From NCBI GenBank assembly GCA_017428765.1, contig JAFRQF010000024.1, forward strand, positions 1 through 43,302: a DNA stretch of 43,302 nucleotides. Reading direction: 5' to 3'. Shown one piece after another: positions 36,826 through 43,302 of the stretch. The stretch comes from Erysipelotrichaceae bacterium. Its GTDB lineage: Bacteria; Bacillota_I; Bacilli_A; Erysipelotrichales; Erysipelotrichaceae. Position numbers and translations under genes: made by a program. Below the pieces are notes generated by a model. It was given only the letters and a program-made list of their open reading frames with translations, made no database searches and was not told the DNA's origin. The first letter of the stretch is position 1. Each line of letters begins with the position of its first letter.

Positions 36826-37695
36826 CTAGTCTTCAATGACTTCCATTATTTCTAAAATCCTGTTTAAGTCTTCAATATCAGTATAACTGATAGAGATCGA
36901 TTTGTTTTTGATTTCGACCCTGGTGCCAAACTTTTTGCGAAGCCTGTCTTCCACATCCCTGGTAAACGGATCGGGGGTCTTTTCTTCCGGTTTCGGTCCA
37001 TCCTTTTTCTTCGCTGAACACAGCTTTTCCAATTGCCGTACCGATAGGCCCTGCTTCACACATTGCCTTGCCAGTTCGACGATCCTGTCTTCATCTTCCA
37101 GAGAAAGAAGTGTCCTGGCCTGACCATAGGAGAGCTTTCCTTCGTTGACCATCGTTCTTACTTCTTCCGGAAGGGTAAGGAGTCGCAACATATTGGCGAC
37201 ATTGGCACGTGACTTGCCGATCCGCTTGGCAAGATCGTCCTGCGTATAGCCCAGCTTGTCCATCAGCTGACGGTATGCCTTGGCAATCTCGATCGCCGTG
37301 AGATCCTTACGCTGAATGTTTTCCAGAAGCGAGATCTCCATCATCTGCCTGTCATCGAATTCAACGATCAAAGCAGGAATGGTCTTTTTATCAGCGAGCT
37401 TGGAAGCACGCAGTCTTCTTTCGCCTGCCACCAGTTCATAGCCCTGTAAGGACTTTCGGACTAAGATCGGCTGGAAGACACCGTTTTCTCTGATCGAATC
37501 CGCCAGTTCCTTCAAGCCGTTTTCATCGAATTCGACACGCGGCTGGTAAGGATTGGGACGGATCTCCGAGATCTTGAGCTCGCTCTGGCCGCCGGCCGAT
37601 TTGCGGGCATTGGATTCGATATCGTCCAGGACCGAATCGATGTTGTCACCGAAGATCTGGTCCAGGCCTTTTCCCAGTTTTCTTTTAGCCGGCAT
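36826..37695 (-). CDS. parB: Chromosome partitioning protein ParB (Spo0J)
   Basis: The 289-residue protein has the ParB layout: N-terminal linker, the CTP-binding domain with GERRLRAS, ENIQRKDLTAIEIAKAY, the helix-turn-helix TQDDLAKRIGKSRANVANML that binds parS, and a short C-terminal dimerisation part. It loads on parS sites and recruits SMC and ParA. Its start overlaps the parA stop codon by 11 bases. The longer linker near the start (KLGKGLDQIFGDN) is the usual ParA-stimulating end. No parS-like sequence was found in the window. Confidence 0.95.
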   Translation of the reverse strand: MPAKRKLGKGLDQIFGDNIDSVLDDIESNARKSAGGQSELKISEIRPNPYQPRVEFDENGLKELADSIRENGVFQPILVRKSLQGYELVAGERRLRASKLADKKTIPALIVEFDDRQMMEISLLENIQRKDLTAIEIAKAYRQLMDKLGYTQDDLAKRIGKSRANVANMLRLLTLPEEVRTMVNEGKLSYGQARTLLSLEDEDRIVELARQCVKQGLSVRQLEKLCSAKKKDGPKPEEKTPDPFTRDVEDRLRKKFGTRVEIKNKSISISYTDIEDLNRILEIMEVIED

Positions 37696-38470
37696 TATTC
37701 TCCTCCATAGAGTTGGTGATGACCTCTTTGGTCAAAGCGACATAAGCCTTGGCACCTTCCGAAGAGATCGCGTAATCATAGATCGAAAGTCCCATCGAAG
37801 GAGCTTCCGAAAGCTTGATGTTTCGCGGGATATAGGTCTTGTATGCCTTCTCTTTGAAGTGCTTGCGGATCTCCTGGCCGACTTCCGCCGACAGGTTGGT
37901 CCTGGCATCATACATCGTCAATAAGACGCCTTCGATCTTTAAGTTCGGATTGAAGAGCTTCTGTACGAGACGTATCGTCTGTAAGAGCTGTGTGATACCT
38001 TCCAAAGCATAATATTCGCTTTGTACCGGGATCAGAACGGAATCCGCAGCCGTCAAGGCATTGGTGTTGAGTAAGCCTAATGACGGCGGACAGTCGATGA
38101 TGATGTAATCGTAGTTGTCCTTGATCGGAGCCAGCGCATTCTTTAACAGCTGTTCCCTGTTTTCTTCGATCTTTGCCAGTTCGAGGTCCGCACCGGCCAG
38201 GTTGATGTTGGCAGGTAAGAGATCGAGCGGCGGCTTGGATAAGGAACGGAGGCAATCCTCCATATCCACATCCGATAAGATGGCATCATAGACGGTCAGA
38301 TCTCTTAATCCGACTCTGTGTCCGACACCCTGTGTGGCATTGCCCTGAGGATCGAAGTCGACCAGCAGGACTTTCTTGTTCAGATACGCCAGGCCGGCAG
38401 CCAGGTTGATGGAAGTAGTAGTCTTTCCGACTCCGCCTTTCTGATTTGCGATCGCGATGATTCTTGCCAT
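37685..38470 (-). CDS. parA: Chromosome partitioning ATPase ParA (Soj)
   Basis: The 261-residue P-loop ATPase has the deviant Walker A KGGVGKTTTSINLAAGL, LVDFDPQGNATQG, and the Walker B region IIIDCPPSLGLL. It moves and separates origins together with ParB and controls DnaA. It sits between noc and parB, starting 10 bases after the noc stop codon with GGGAGG at good spacing. Confidence 0.96.
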   Translation of the reverse strand: MARIIAIANQKGGVGKTTTSINLAAGLAYLNKKVLLVDFDPQGNATQGVGHRVGLRDLTVYDAILSDVDMEDCLRSLSKPPLDLLPANINLAGADLELAKIEENREQLLKNALAPIKDNYDYIIIDCPPSLGLLNTNALTAADSVLIPVQSEYYALEGITQLLQTIRLVQKLFNPNLKIEGVLLTMYDARTNLSAEVGQEIRKHFKEKAYKTYIPRNIKLSEAPSMGLSIYDYAISSEGAKAYVALTKEVITNSMEENNAG

Positions 38471-38480
38471 AACTGCCTCC

Positions 38481-39233
38481 CTACTTTTTCATGCGTATGA
38501 CGATCTTGACATTGTCGTCATACTCGGTCACCTTCAAGTCGGCATCGATGCCTGACTTGCGGCACAATTCGTACGCTTCTTTGATCGTGTTGACACCGAT
38601 CTGTAAGTTATTCGAAACACCCTTGGAATGGTGGTTCTCGCTCAGTAATTCACGGATGTATTCTTCCGTCTTGGATACGTTGTATTGTCTGTTGGTGATC
38701 GTTAAGAAGACTTCCTCGAGCTTTTCTTCCGGCACATTGAGCAGAGCTCTGGCGTGGCGCTCGGTGATCGTACCATGGGAGATCGCCTGTTTGATGTATT
38801 CCGGAAGTTTCAGCAGACGCAGCTTGTTGGCAACGGTGGACTGTCTGTAGCCCAGCCTTTGCGCCAGTTCGTTCTGTGTCAGATCTTCCGATACCATGAT
38901 GCGGCGCATCGCCATGGCCTGTTCGATCGCATTGAGATCTTCTCTCTGCAGGTTTTCGATCAGAGCCAGATTTGCCGACTGCTCATCGCTCGATTCCATG
39001 ATGATGGCCTCGATGTCGTTTGCCCCGTTGAGCAGAGATGCACGATATCTTCTTTCACCGGCGATCAGTTCATACTTGTCTCCGGCCTTTCTTACCGTCA
39101 CCGGCTGCAGCAGACCGTTCTGTTTGATGGATTCCGCCAGACCTTTGATGGAATCATCATAAAAATCCAGTCGCGGCTGGTTCTTGTTCGGGATGATCTT
39201 ATCTAATTTGATTCTTACGATTTCTTTTTTCAT
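38481..39233 (-). CDS. noc: ParB-family nucleoid occlusion protein Noc
   Basis: The 250-residue ParB paralogue has GERRYRASLLNGAN, ENLQREDLNAIEQA and the helix-turn-helix TQNELAQRLGYRQSTVANKL. The position directly after rsmG and before parA is that of noc in B. subtilis. Noc binds its own DNA sites and the membrane and keeps FtsZ from dividing over the nucleoid. The N-terminus has a short basic stretch (KKEIVRIKLDKI) instead of the long amphipathic helix of B. subtilis Noc, so membrane binding is uncertain. The ATG overlaps the rsmG stop codon by 4 bases. Confidence 0.88.
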   Translation of the reverse strand: MKKEIVRIKLDKIIPNKNQPRLDFYDDSIKGLAESIKQNGLLQPVTVRKAGDKYELIAGERRYRASLLNGANDIEAIIMESSDEQSANLALIENLQREDLNAIEQAMAMRRIMVSEDLTQNELAQRLGYRQSTVANKLRLLKLPEYIKQAISHGTITERHARALLNVPEEKLEEVFLTITNRQYNVSKTEEYIRELLSENHHSKGVSNNLQIGVNTIKEAYELCRKSGIDADLKVTEYDDNVKIVIRMKK

Positions 39234-39925
39234 AATGGACTCTTCTTTATTATATTATATTTCCTAGGATATTTTAACGGGGTCGTCTTCACTTTGCGGA
39301 AGTAGGAGATGATGCGCTTATCGCCATTGAACAGTGTTTCCTCATCGATGAATGAGACTTCAAAGCCCATCGAACTTATCGCCTTTTCGGCATTTTTTAT
39401 CTCCTCGATTCCGTCCTTGCCCCTTAAACAGATGAAGCTTCCTTCTTTTTTAACCATCGCACCGCAGACCTCGATCAGGGCATTCAGGTTGGATACCGCC
39501 CTGGCCGTGACATAGTCATAGGCTTCCCTGTGTTTCAAGGAATGATCCTCGCCGCGGGCATTGACCACCTCGATCCCCTGTAAACCGAGCTTTTCGATCA
39601 GGGACTCCAGGAAGACGCAGCGCTTGTGAAGCGGTTCGATCAGCACGACATGAAGCTCAGGAAAGACGATCTTGAGCACCACGCCCGGGAACCCCGCCCC
39701 TGTGCCGACATCCGCCAGCGTCCCTTTCAAAGGACCTTTTGCCGCCAGCAAAGAATCATAGAAGTGCTTATCCAGCACTTCTTCGTATTCGGTAATGGCC
39801 GTAAGATTGATCTTTTCGTTGTATTCTTTGAGATAGGCGGCATAGGCATCAAGCTGATCTTTCATGCGATCATCCAGATGTATGTCCCGTTTCTTCAAAG
39901 CTTCTTCAAACTCGGAAAACTTCAT
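39230..39925 (-). CDS. rsmG: 16S rRNA (guanine-527-N7)-methyltransferase
   Basis: The 231-residue SAM-dependent enzyme methylates G527 of 16S rRNA; loss gives low-level streptomycin resistance. Motifs: EYNEKINLTAITEYEEVLDK, the SAM site DVGTGAGFPGVVLKI, VTARAVSNLN and the C-terminal TPLKYPRKYNIIKKSPL. I chose ATG 39925 (MKFSEFEEAL), which aligns with the known N-terminus; the frame opens earlier at 40006, but that part overlaps a promoter and a terminator. TATAAT lies 6 bases before this ATG, so the mRNA is probably leaderless. First gene of the par operon. Confidence 0.95.
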   Translation of the reverse strand: MKFSEFEEALKKRDIHLDDRMKDQLDAYAAYLKEYNEKINLTAITEYEEVLDKHFYDSLLAAKGPLKGTLADVGTGAGFPGVVLKIVFPELHVVLIEPLHKRCVFLESLIEKLGLQGIEVVNARGEDHSLKHREAYDYVTARAVSNLNALIEVCGAMVKKEGSFICLRGKDGIEEIKNAEKAISSMGFEVSFIDEETLFNGDKRIISYFRKVKTTPLKYPRKYNIIKKSPL

Positions 39926-39931
39926 AAAGAT

Positions 39932-39937
39932 ATTATA
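39932..39937 (-). promoter_or_regulatory. -10 box of the rsmG-noc-parA-parB-telA operon
   Basis: TATAAT on the minus strand is separated from the rsmG ATG by 6 bases, so transcription should start at or next to the A of the start codon. The -35 region is poor. Confidence 0.55.
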
Positions 39938-39975
39938 CTTTATCAAAGGCACAAAAAGACGACAATCCTGCCAAC

Positions 39976-39999
39976 AAAAAAGCCACCCTTTCGGATGGC
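39976..39999 (-). terminator. Terminator of the nfnAB-nadK operon
   Basis: On the minus strand GCCATCC/GGGTGGC with one G-U pair and a GAAA loop (39999-39982) is followed by TTTTTT, 20 bases after the nadK stop codon. Confidence 0.9.
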
Positions 40000-40019
40000 C
40001 CTTCATGTAAACGTTATCT

Positions 40020-40775
40020 TTACTTGTACATTACGATCGTCTTATCCGATTTTCTCACGACAAGTTCATCCGGATAGACTCCCAGGAACCTGGAATCCGC
40101 ATAGATCCCGGCATCTTCATGATTGACTCTGACGGTGATCTTACACTCATCATCCACGATATATGTCGGCGTCAGCGTATTGGAACATACCGGTGTGACG
40201 ACCAGAGCCCTGACTTTTTCCGAAACCAGCGGACCGCCCGCCGAACGGTTGTAGGCGGAAGAACCGGTCGGGGTGGAAACGATGACCGCATCCGCCCGCA
40301 CTTCAAACAGTTCCTTGTCATTCGCAAAGACAGACAGATCGGCCGTCTTTCCGAAGTTGGTCTTGGATATGACGATGTCATTGAGGGCGTAATAAGTCTG
40401 CCCTTTATAGTCCACTTCCAGCATCGTACAGATGTTCCTCTCCGCGTGACGGAACTTCCGGTCGAACGAATCGATCTCATCGAGCCGCATCCCGCAAAGA
40501 TAGCCGACTCTGCCGGCATTGATGCCGAATAACGGCGTACCGCAGTCGAATGCCACCTTTGCCGCATTCAGCACGGCACCGTCACCGCCTAAAGAAACGA
40601 TCAGATCGCACTCTTCCGGCTGAAAAACGGCATAGCTGTCGTCGCCGTAAAGCTTATTTGATAATTCCTTAGACATCGAACAGGGATGGGAAAGCTCTTC
40701 AAGAGCTTTCACGCACTGTTTTGCCTGAACGATCTGGTCTTCCGTATAGCCGTTTGCGCAGAGATAAAGTTTCAT
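40020..40775 (-). CDS. nadK: NAD kinase
   Basis: The 251-residue ATP-NAD kinase makes NADP from NAD. It has the GGDG motif (SLGGDGAVLNAAKVAF) and the NAD-binding TPTGSSAYNRSAGGPLV. It starts 1 base after the nfnB stop codon, so it shares a transcript with the transhydrogenase that reduces NADP, a direct link between making and reducing the cofactor. Confidence 0.94.
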   Translation of the reverse strand: MKLYLCANGYTEDQIVQAKQCVKALEELSHPCSMSKELSNKLYGDDSYAVFQPEECDLIVSLGGDGAVLNAAKVAFDCGTPLFGINAGRVGYLCGMRLDEIDSFDRKFRHAERNICTMLEVDYKGQTYYALNDIVISKTNFGKTADLSVFANDKELFEVRADAVIVSTPTGSSAYNRSAGGPLVSEKVRALVVTPVCSNTLTPTYIVDDECKITVRVNHEDAGIYADSRFLGVYPDELVVRKSDKTIVMYK

Positions 40776-40776
40776 T

Positions 40777-42189
40777 TCAGTTCTTCTTGCTTAAGAATTC
40801 ATCGATGGATCTTGCCGCAAGCTTGCCGGCACCCATCGCGGAAATGACTGTCGCAGCACCTGTGACAGCATCGCCGCCGGCGTAGACTGCCTCACGGGAA
40901 GTCAGGCCGTCTTCATTGACGATGATACCGCCATGGGAATTGACATCAAGACCCTTGGTCGTGTTCTTGATCAGAGGGTTAGGTGAAGTACCGATGGCCA
41001 TGATGACCGTATCAACATCCAGTACGAATTCCGAACCCGGGACTTCGACCGGTCTTCTTCTGCCGGAGGCATCCGGTTCGCCAAGTTCCATTCGGATGCA
41101 TCTGATACCGGTGACGAAACCGTTCTTCGGGTCTCTCGGATCATCCGGATTGTTGTAACCAAGGATCTCGACCGGATTGTTGAGCAGTCTGAAGTCGATG
41201 CCTTCCTCTTGCGCATGTTCGACTTCTTCCTTACGGGCAGGCAGTTCTTCCATCGAACGTCTGTAGACGATGTAGACCTTTTCCGCACCCAGACGAAGTG
41301 CTGTTCTTGCCGCATCCATCGCGACGTTGCCGCCGCCGACGACTGCGACCTTGCCGCCCTTCATGATCGGTGTGACCGGATCATCTTTATAGGCCTTCAT
41401 CAGGTTGGATCTCGTCAGGAATTCATTGGCGGAATAGACGCCTTTGTAGGCTTCGCCCGGGATGTTCATGAATCTCGGCAGACCGGCACCGGATCCTACG
41501 AAGACCGCTTCGAAACCGTCTTCGAACAGTTCGTCGATCGTCAGGGTCTTGCCGATGACGACATTGGTCTCAACATCGACGCCAAGAGCCTTCAGAGTAT
41601 CGACTTCCTTGGCAACGATGGCCTTCGGAAGACGGAATTCAGGAATGCCGTAGACTAAGACACCGCCGGCAGTATGGAGTGCTTCGTAGATCGTGACCTT
41701 GTAGCCTTTCTTGGCCAGGTCGCCGGCGCAGGTGAGTCCCGAAGGACCGGAACCGACGATCGCCACTCTGTGACCGTTGGATGCCGGAGCTTCCGGTTTT
41801 GCAGTGGAGTGCTCATTGTGATAATCGGCAACGAAACGTTCGAGTCTGCCGATACCGACCGGTTCGAAACGGATACCGACCGTACACTTGGATTCGCACT
41901 GCGATTCCTGCGGACAGACTCTGCCGCAGACAGCCGGTAAAGAGGAAGTCTGTGAGATGATCCTATAGGCTTCTTCGAAATTACCTTGTTTTACCTGAGC
42001 GATGAACTCAGGGATGTGGATGTTGACCGGACAGCCGGATACACACGGCTGGTTCTTGCAGTTGAGGCAGCGGTTGGCTTCATTGATGGCTGTCTGCTCA
42101 TCATAGCCTAACGCAACTTCCTTGAAATTGTGAGCTCGTACTTCCGGGGCCTGGGAAGGCATCGGGTTCTTGTTAGGAATGATCGCCAT
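40777..42189 (-). CDS. nfnB: NfnB-type large subunit of the NADH-dependent reduced ferredoxin:NADP oxidoreductase (GltD-like)
   Basis: The 470-residue protein has two N-terminal [4Fe-4S] clusters (CLNCKNQPCVSGCP and CGRVCPQESQCESKC), an FAD fold (GSGPSGLTCAGDLA) and an NADPH fold (GGGNVAMDAARTALRLG). It resembles the small subunit of glutamate synthase, but the adjacent NfnA-like gene (2 bases away) and absence of a large glutamate synthase gene favour the electron-bifurcating transhydrogenase, which couples oxidation of reduced ferredoxin and NADH to NADPH formation (or the reverse). Confidence 0.88.
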   Translation of the reverse strand: MAIIPNKNPMPSQAPEVRAHNFKEVALGYDEQTAINEANRCLNCKNQPCVSGCPVNIHIPEFIAQVKQGNFEEAYRIISQTSSLPAVCGRVCPQESQCESKCTVGIRFEPVGIGRLERFVADYHNEHSTAKPEAPASNGHRVAIVGSGPSGLTCAGDLAKKGYKVTIYEALHTAGGVLVYGIPEFRLPKAIVAKEVDTLKALGVDVETNVVIGKTLTIDELFEDGFEAVFVGSGAGLPRFMNIPGEAYKGVYSANEFLTRSNLMKAYKDDPVTPIMKGGKVAVVGGGNVAMDAARTALRLGAEKVYIVYRRSMEELPARKEEVEHAQEEGIDFRLLNNPVEILGYNNPDDPRDPKNGFVTGIRCIRMELGEPDASGRRRPVEVPGSEFVLDVDTVIMAIGTSPNPLIKNTTKGLDVNSHGGIIVNEDGLTSREAVYAGGDAVTGAATVISAMGAGKLAARSIDEFLSKKN

Positions 42190-42191
42190 GA

Positions 42192-43046
42192 TTATGCTTC
42201 CTCCTTTTTGAATAAGTTACAAGCCTCTTCGTAGGCATGTCTTTCAAAATCCATATACATTCTGTTTCTGGACATTGCTTCATCGAAATCGACTTCATAG
42301 CCGTTGAAATCCGGACCGTCGACACAGGCAAACTTGGTGACGCGTTTGCCATCCTGTACCAGAGTCAGACGGCAGCCGCCGCACATGCCGGTACCATCGA
42401 TCATGATCGGGTTCATGGAAACGGTGACCGGTACATCATATGGCTTGGCAGCCGCAACGACGAACTTCATCATGATCAGCGGACCGATCGTGATGATCAT
42501 ATCGAATCTCTCACCTTTTTCCAGCATTTCTTTCAAAGGAACGGTGACATTGCCATGCTGGCCATAAGAACCGTCGTCCGTCATGACGAAGAGTCTGTCG
42601 GAACAAGCCTTGAACTCGTCTTCCAGGATGACGATATCCTTGTTACGGAAACCGATGATGGAAGTCACATCTGCCCCTAAGGCATGGAATTCCTGAGCGA
42701 CCGGCATCGCGATCGCACAGCCGACACCGCCGCCGACGATGCAGACTTTTTTAATACCGTCAGTGTGTGTCGCAACACCTAACGGACCGACGAAATCCTG
42801 CAGATATTCGCCTTCTTCTTTGTGATTCAGTTTTTCTGTAGTACCGCCGACGATCTGGAAGATGATCTTGATCGTTCCTCTTTCCTTATCGGAACCGGCG
42901 ATCGTCAAAGGGATCCTTTCCCCATCCTCATCAACACGTAAGATGATGAACTGGCCCGGTCTTGCCTTTCTGGCAACCAACGGAGCCTCGATCTCCATCT
43001 GTGTAACAGTGGCGTTGAGAGGTTTCTTACTTACGATCTTATACAT
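42192..43046 (-). CDS. nfnA: NfnA-type small subunit of the NADH-dependent reduced ferredoxin:NADP oxidoreductase
   Basis: The 284-residue ferredoxin reductase-like protein has the FAD-binding region (RPGQFIILRVDEDGERIPLT), the NAD-binding GGGVGCAIAMPVA and a C-terminal [2Fe-2S] site (GTGMCGGCRLTL with the later FACVDGP). This is the usual NfnA/SudB layout, also annotated as sulfide dehydrogenase subunit beta or dihydroorotate dehydrogenase electron transfer subunit-like. It is the first gene of nfnA-nfnB-nadK, with its own promoter at 43093-43120 and the ribosome binding site AAGGAGAG. Confidence 0.88.
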   Translation of the reverse strand: MYKIVSKKPLNATVTQMEIEAPLVARKARPGQFIILRVDEDGERIPLTIAGSDKERGTIKIIFQIVGGTTEKLNHKEEGEYLQDFVGPLGVATHTDGIKKVCIVGGGVGCAIAMPVAQEFHALGADVTSIIGFRNKDIVILEDEFKACSDRLFVMTDDGSYGQHGNVTVPLKEMLEKGERFDMIITIGPLIMMKFVVAAAKPYDVPVTVSMNPIMIDGTGMCGGCRLTLVQDGKRVTKFACVDGPDFNGYEVDFDEAMSRNRMYMDFERHAYEEACNLFKKEEA

Positions 43047-43092
43047 AAGCTCTCCTTTTCTATCGATCTGTTGCTGATCTTTTTACTCTATT

Positions 43093-43120
43093 ATTATACG
43101 GTATACTTTTTCGAAGTCAC
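43093..43120 (-). promoter_or_regulatory. Promoter of the nfnA-nfnB-nadK operon
   Basis: On the minus strand GTGACT (43120-43115), a 16-base spacer and TATAAT (43098-43093) precede nfnA. Confidence 0.55.
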
Positions 43121-43141
43121 GGCAAAGACACCTGCCTTTTG

Positions 43142-43175
43142 CTCAAAAAAAAAGCACAGGTGACTCCCGTGCTTT
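43142..43175 (-). terminator. Terminator of the partial gene at the right edge
   Basis: On the minus strand AAAGCAC-G-GG/CC-T-GTGCTTT with a 5-base loop (43175-43151) is followed by a run of T, close behind the stop codon at 43179. Confidence 0.9.
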
Positions 43176-43178
43176 CTC

Positions 43179-43302
43179 TTACCGTAATTCCTTTACGAAG
43201 CCTTCCATCGCTTTTTTATAGCTTGCGATCGTTTCATCGCACCATACATCGAAGTCCGGATCTTCCTTTTTCTCCTCCGGATGTTCTTCCATATATTCCG
43301 CA
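43179..43302 (-). CDS. 3' end of an unidentified gene (last 40 codons)
   Basis: An open frame enters from the right edge and ends with TAA at 43179. The visible C-terminus is acidic (EEHPEEKKEDPDFDVW) and ends FVKELR. It is too short for family assignment. The terminator follows directly, and codon use is like that of its neighbours. Confidence 0.65.
   Translation of the reverse strand, partial: AEYMEEHPEEKKEDPDFDVWCDETIASYKKAMEGFVKELR

Noticed and set aside
36826..38470. Search for a parS site (TGTTNCACGTGAAACA) in and around parA-parB
   Set aside because: CACGTG cores at about 23988 and 37207 lack the flanking TGTT/AACA, so no parS call is supported.
39230..40006. Longer reading of rsmG starting at 40006
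   Set aside because: The first 27 codons run through the nadK terminator and the TATAAT box, and they have no resemblance to RsmG.

Overview
The window looks like a chromosomal segment of an anaerobic, gut-type Bacillota (Firmicutes), and Erysipelotrichia is my best guess. The reasons are an rsmG-noc-parA-parB cluster of the type found beside the replication origin, strong AGGAGG-type ribosome binding sites, a compact AddAB pair, many PTS and glycoside hydrolase genes, and oxygen-sensitive redox enzymes (Nfn transhydrogenase, an Fe-S old yellow enzyme, a HdrB-like Cys-rich protein). The placement at class level is inference; no 16S rRNA or tRNA gene is present. Coding density is very high, no gap exceeds 300 bases, and most genes lie on the minus strand.

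Layout. Positions 1-134 hold the 5' end of a group II intron that leaves the window on the left. It sits directly behind the terminator of an old yellow enzyme-type flavoprotein gene (210-2186). A 58-residue small protein gene and a pair of 24-bp direct repeats lie upstream of that gene. From 13293 down to 2564 runs a polycistronic glycan-use operon: GH2, GPH-family symporter, a 36-residue small ORF, GH43, a domain-permuted GH3, GH39 and GH1. A divergent AraC-type regulator (13379-14188) faces it across an 85-bp promoter region containing a cre-like palindrome. None of the hydrolases has an evident signal peptide, so imported oligosaccharides (probably arabinoxylan- or glucan-derived) would be trimmed in the cytoplasm.

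From 14220 to 17577 come a GH1 6-phospho-beta-glucosidase, a PHP-type histidinol phosphatase and a BtpA-family protein. From 17609 to 23835 lies an addB-addA-phosphatase operon (recombination and repair), followed by a MalY/PatB-type C-S lyase gene.

Positions 25289-31828 form a lactose/cellobiose-type PTS locus. A LicR-type activator gene is flanked by two matching operators (TTCAYGACCCYGTGAA). One stands before an operon of IIA, a GH1 enzyme whose acid/base Glu is replaced by Gln, a HdrB-like Cys-rich protein and RidA. The other stands before IIB-IIC. The Gln-type GH1, RidA and the neighbouring C-S lyase together suggest a pathway for a beta-thioglucoside. This is the most interesting candidate system in the window and it is a hypothesis.

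Positions 31883-35649 carry metabolic genes (cupin, iron alcohol dehydrogenase, deoxyribosyltransferase-like protein, a 7-TM protein, a DUF134-NifX regulator) and a truncated Gfo/Idh/MocA remnant. Positions 35627-39925 are rsmG-noc-parA-parB-telA. Positions 40020-43046 are nfnA-nfnB-nadK, a compact NADP(H) supply operon. The 3' end of one further gene closes the window.
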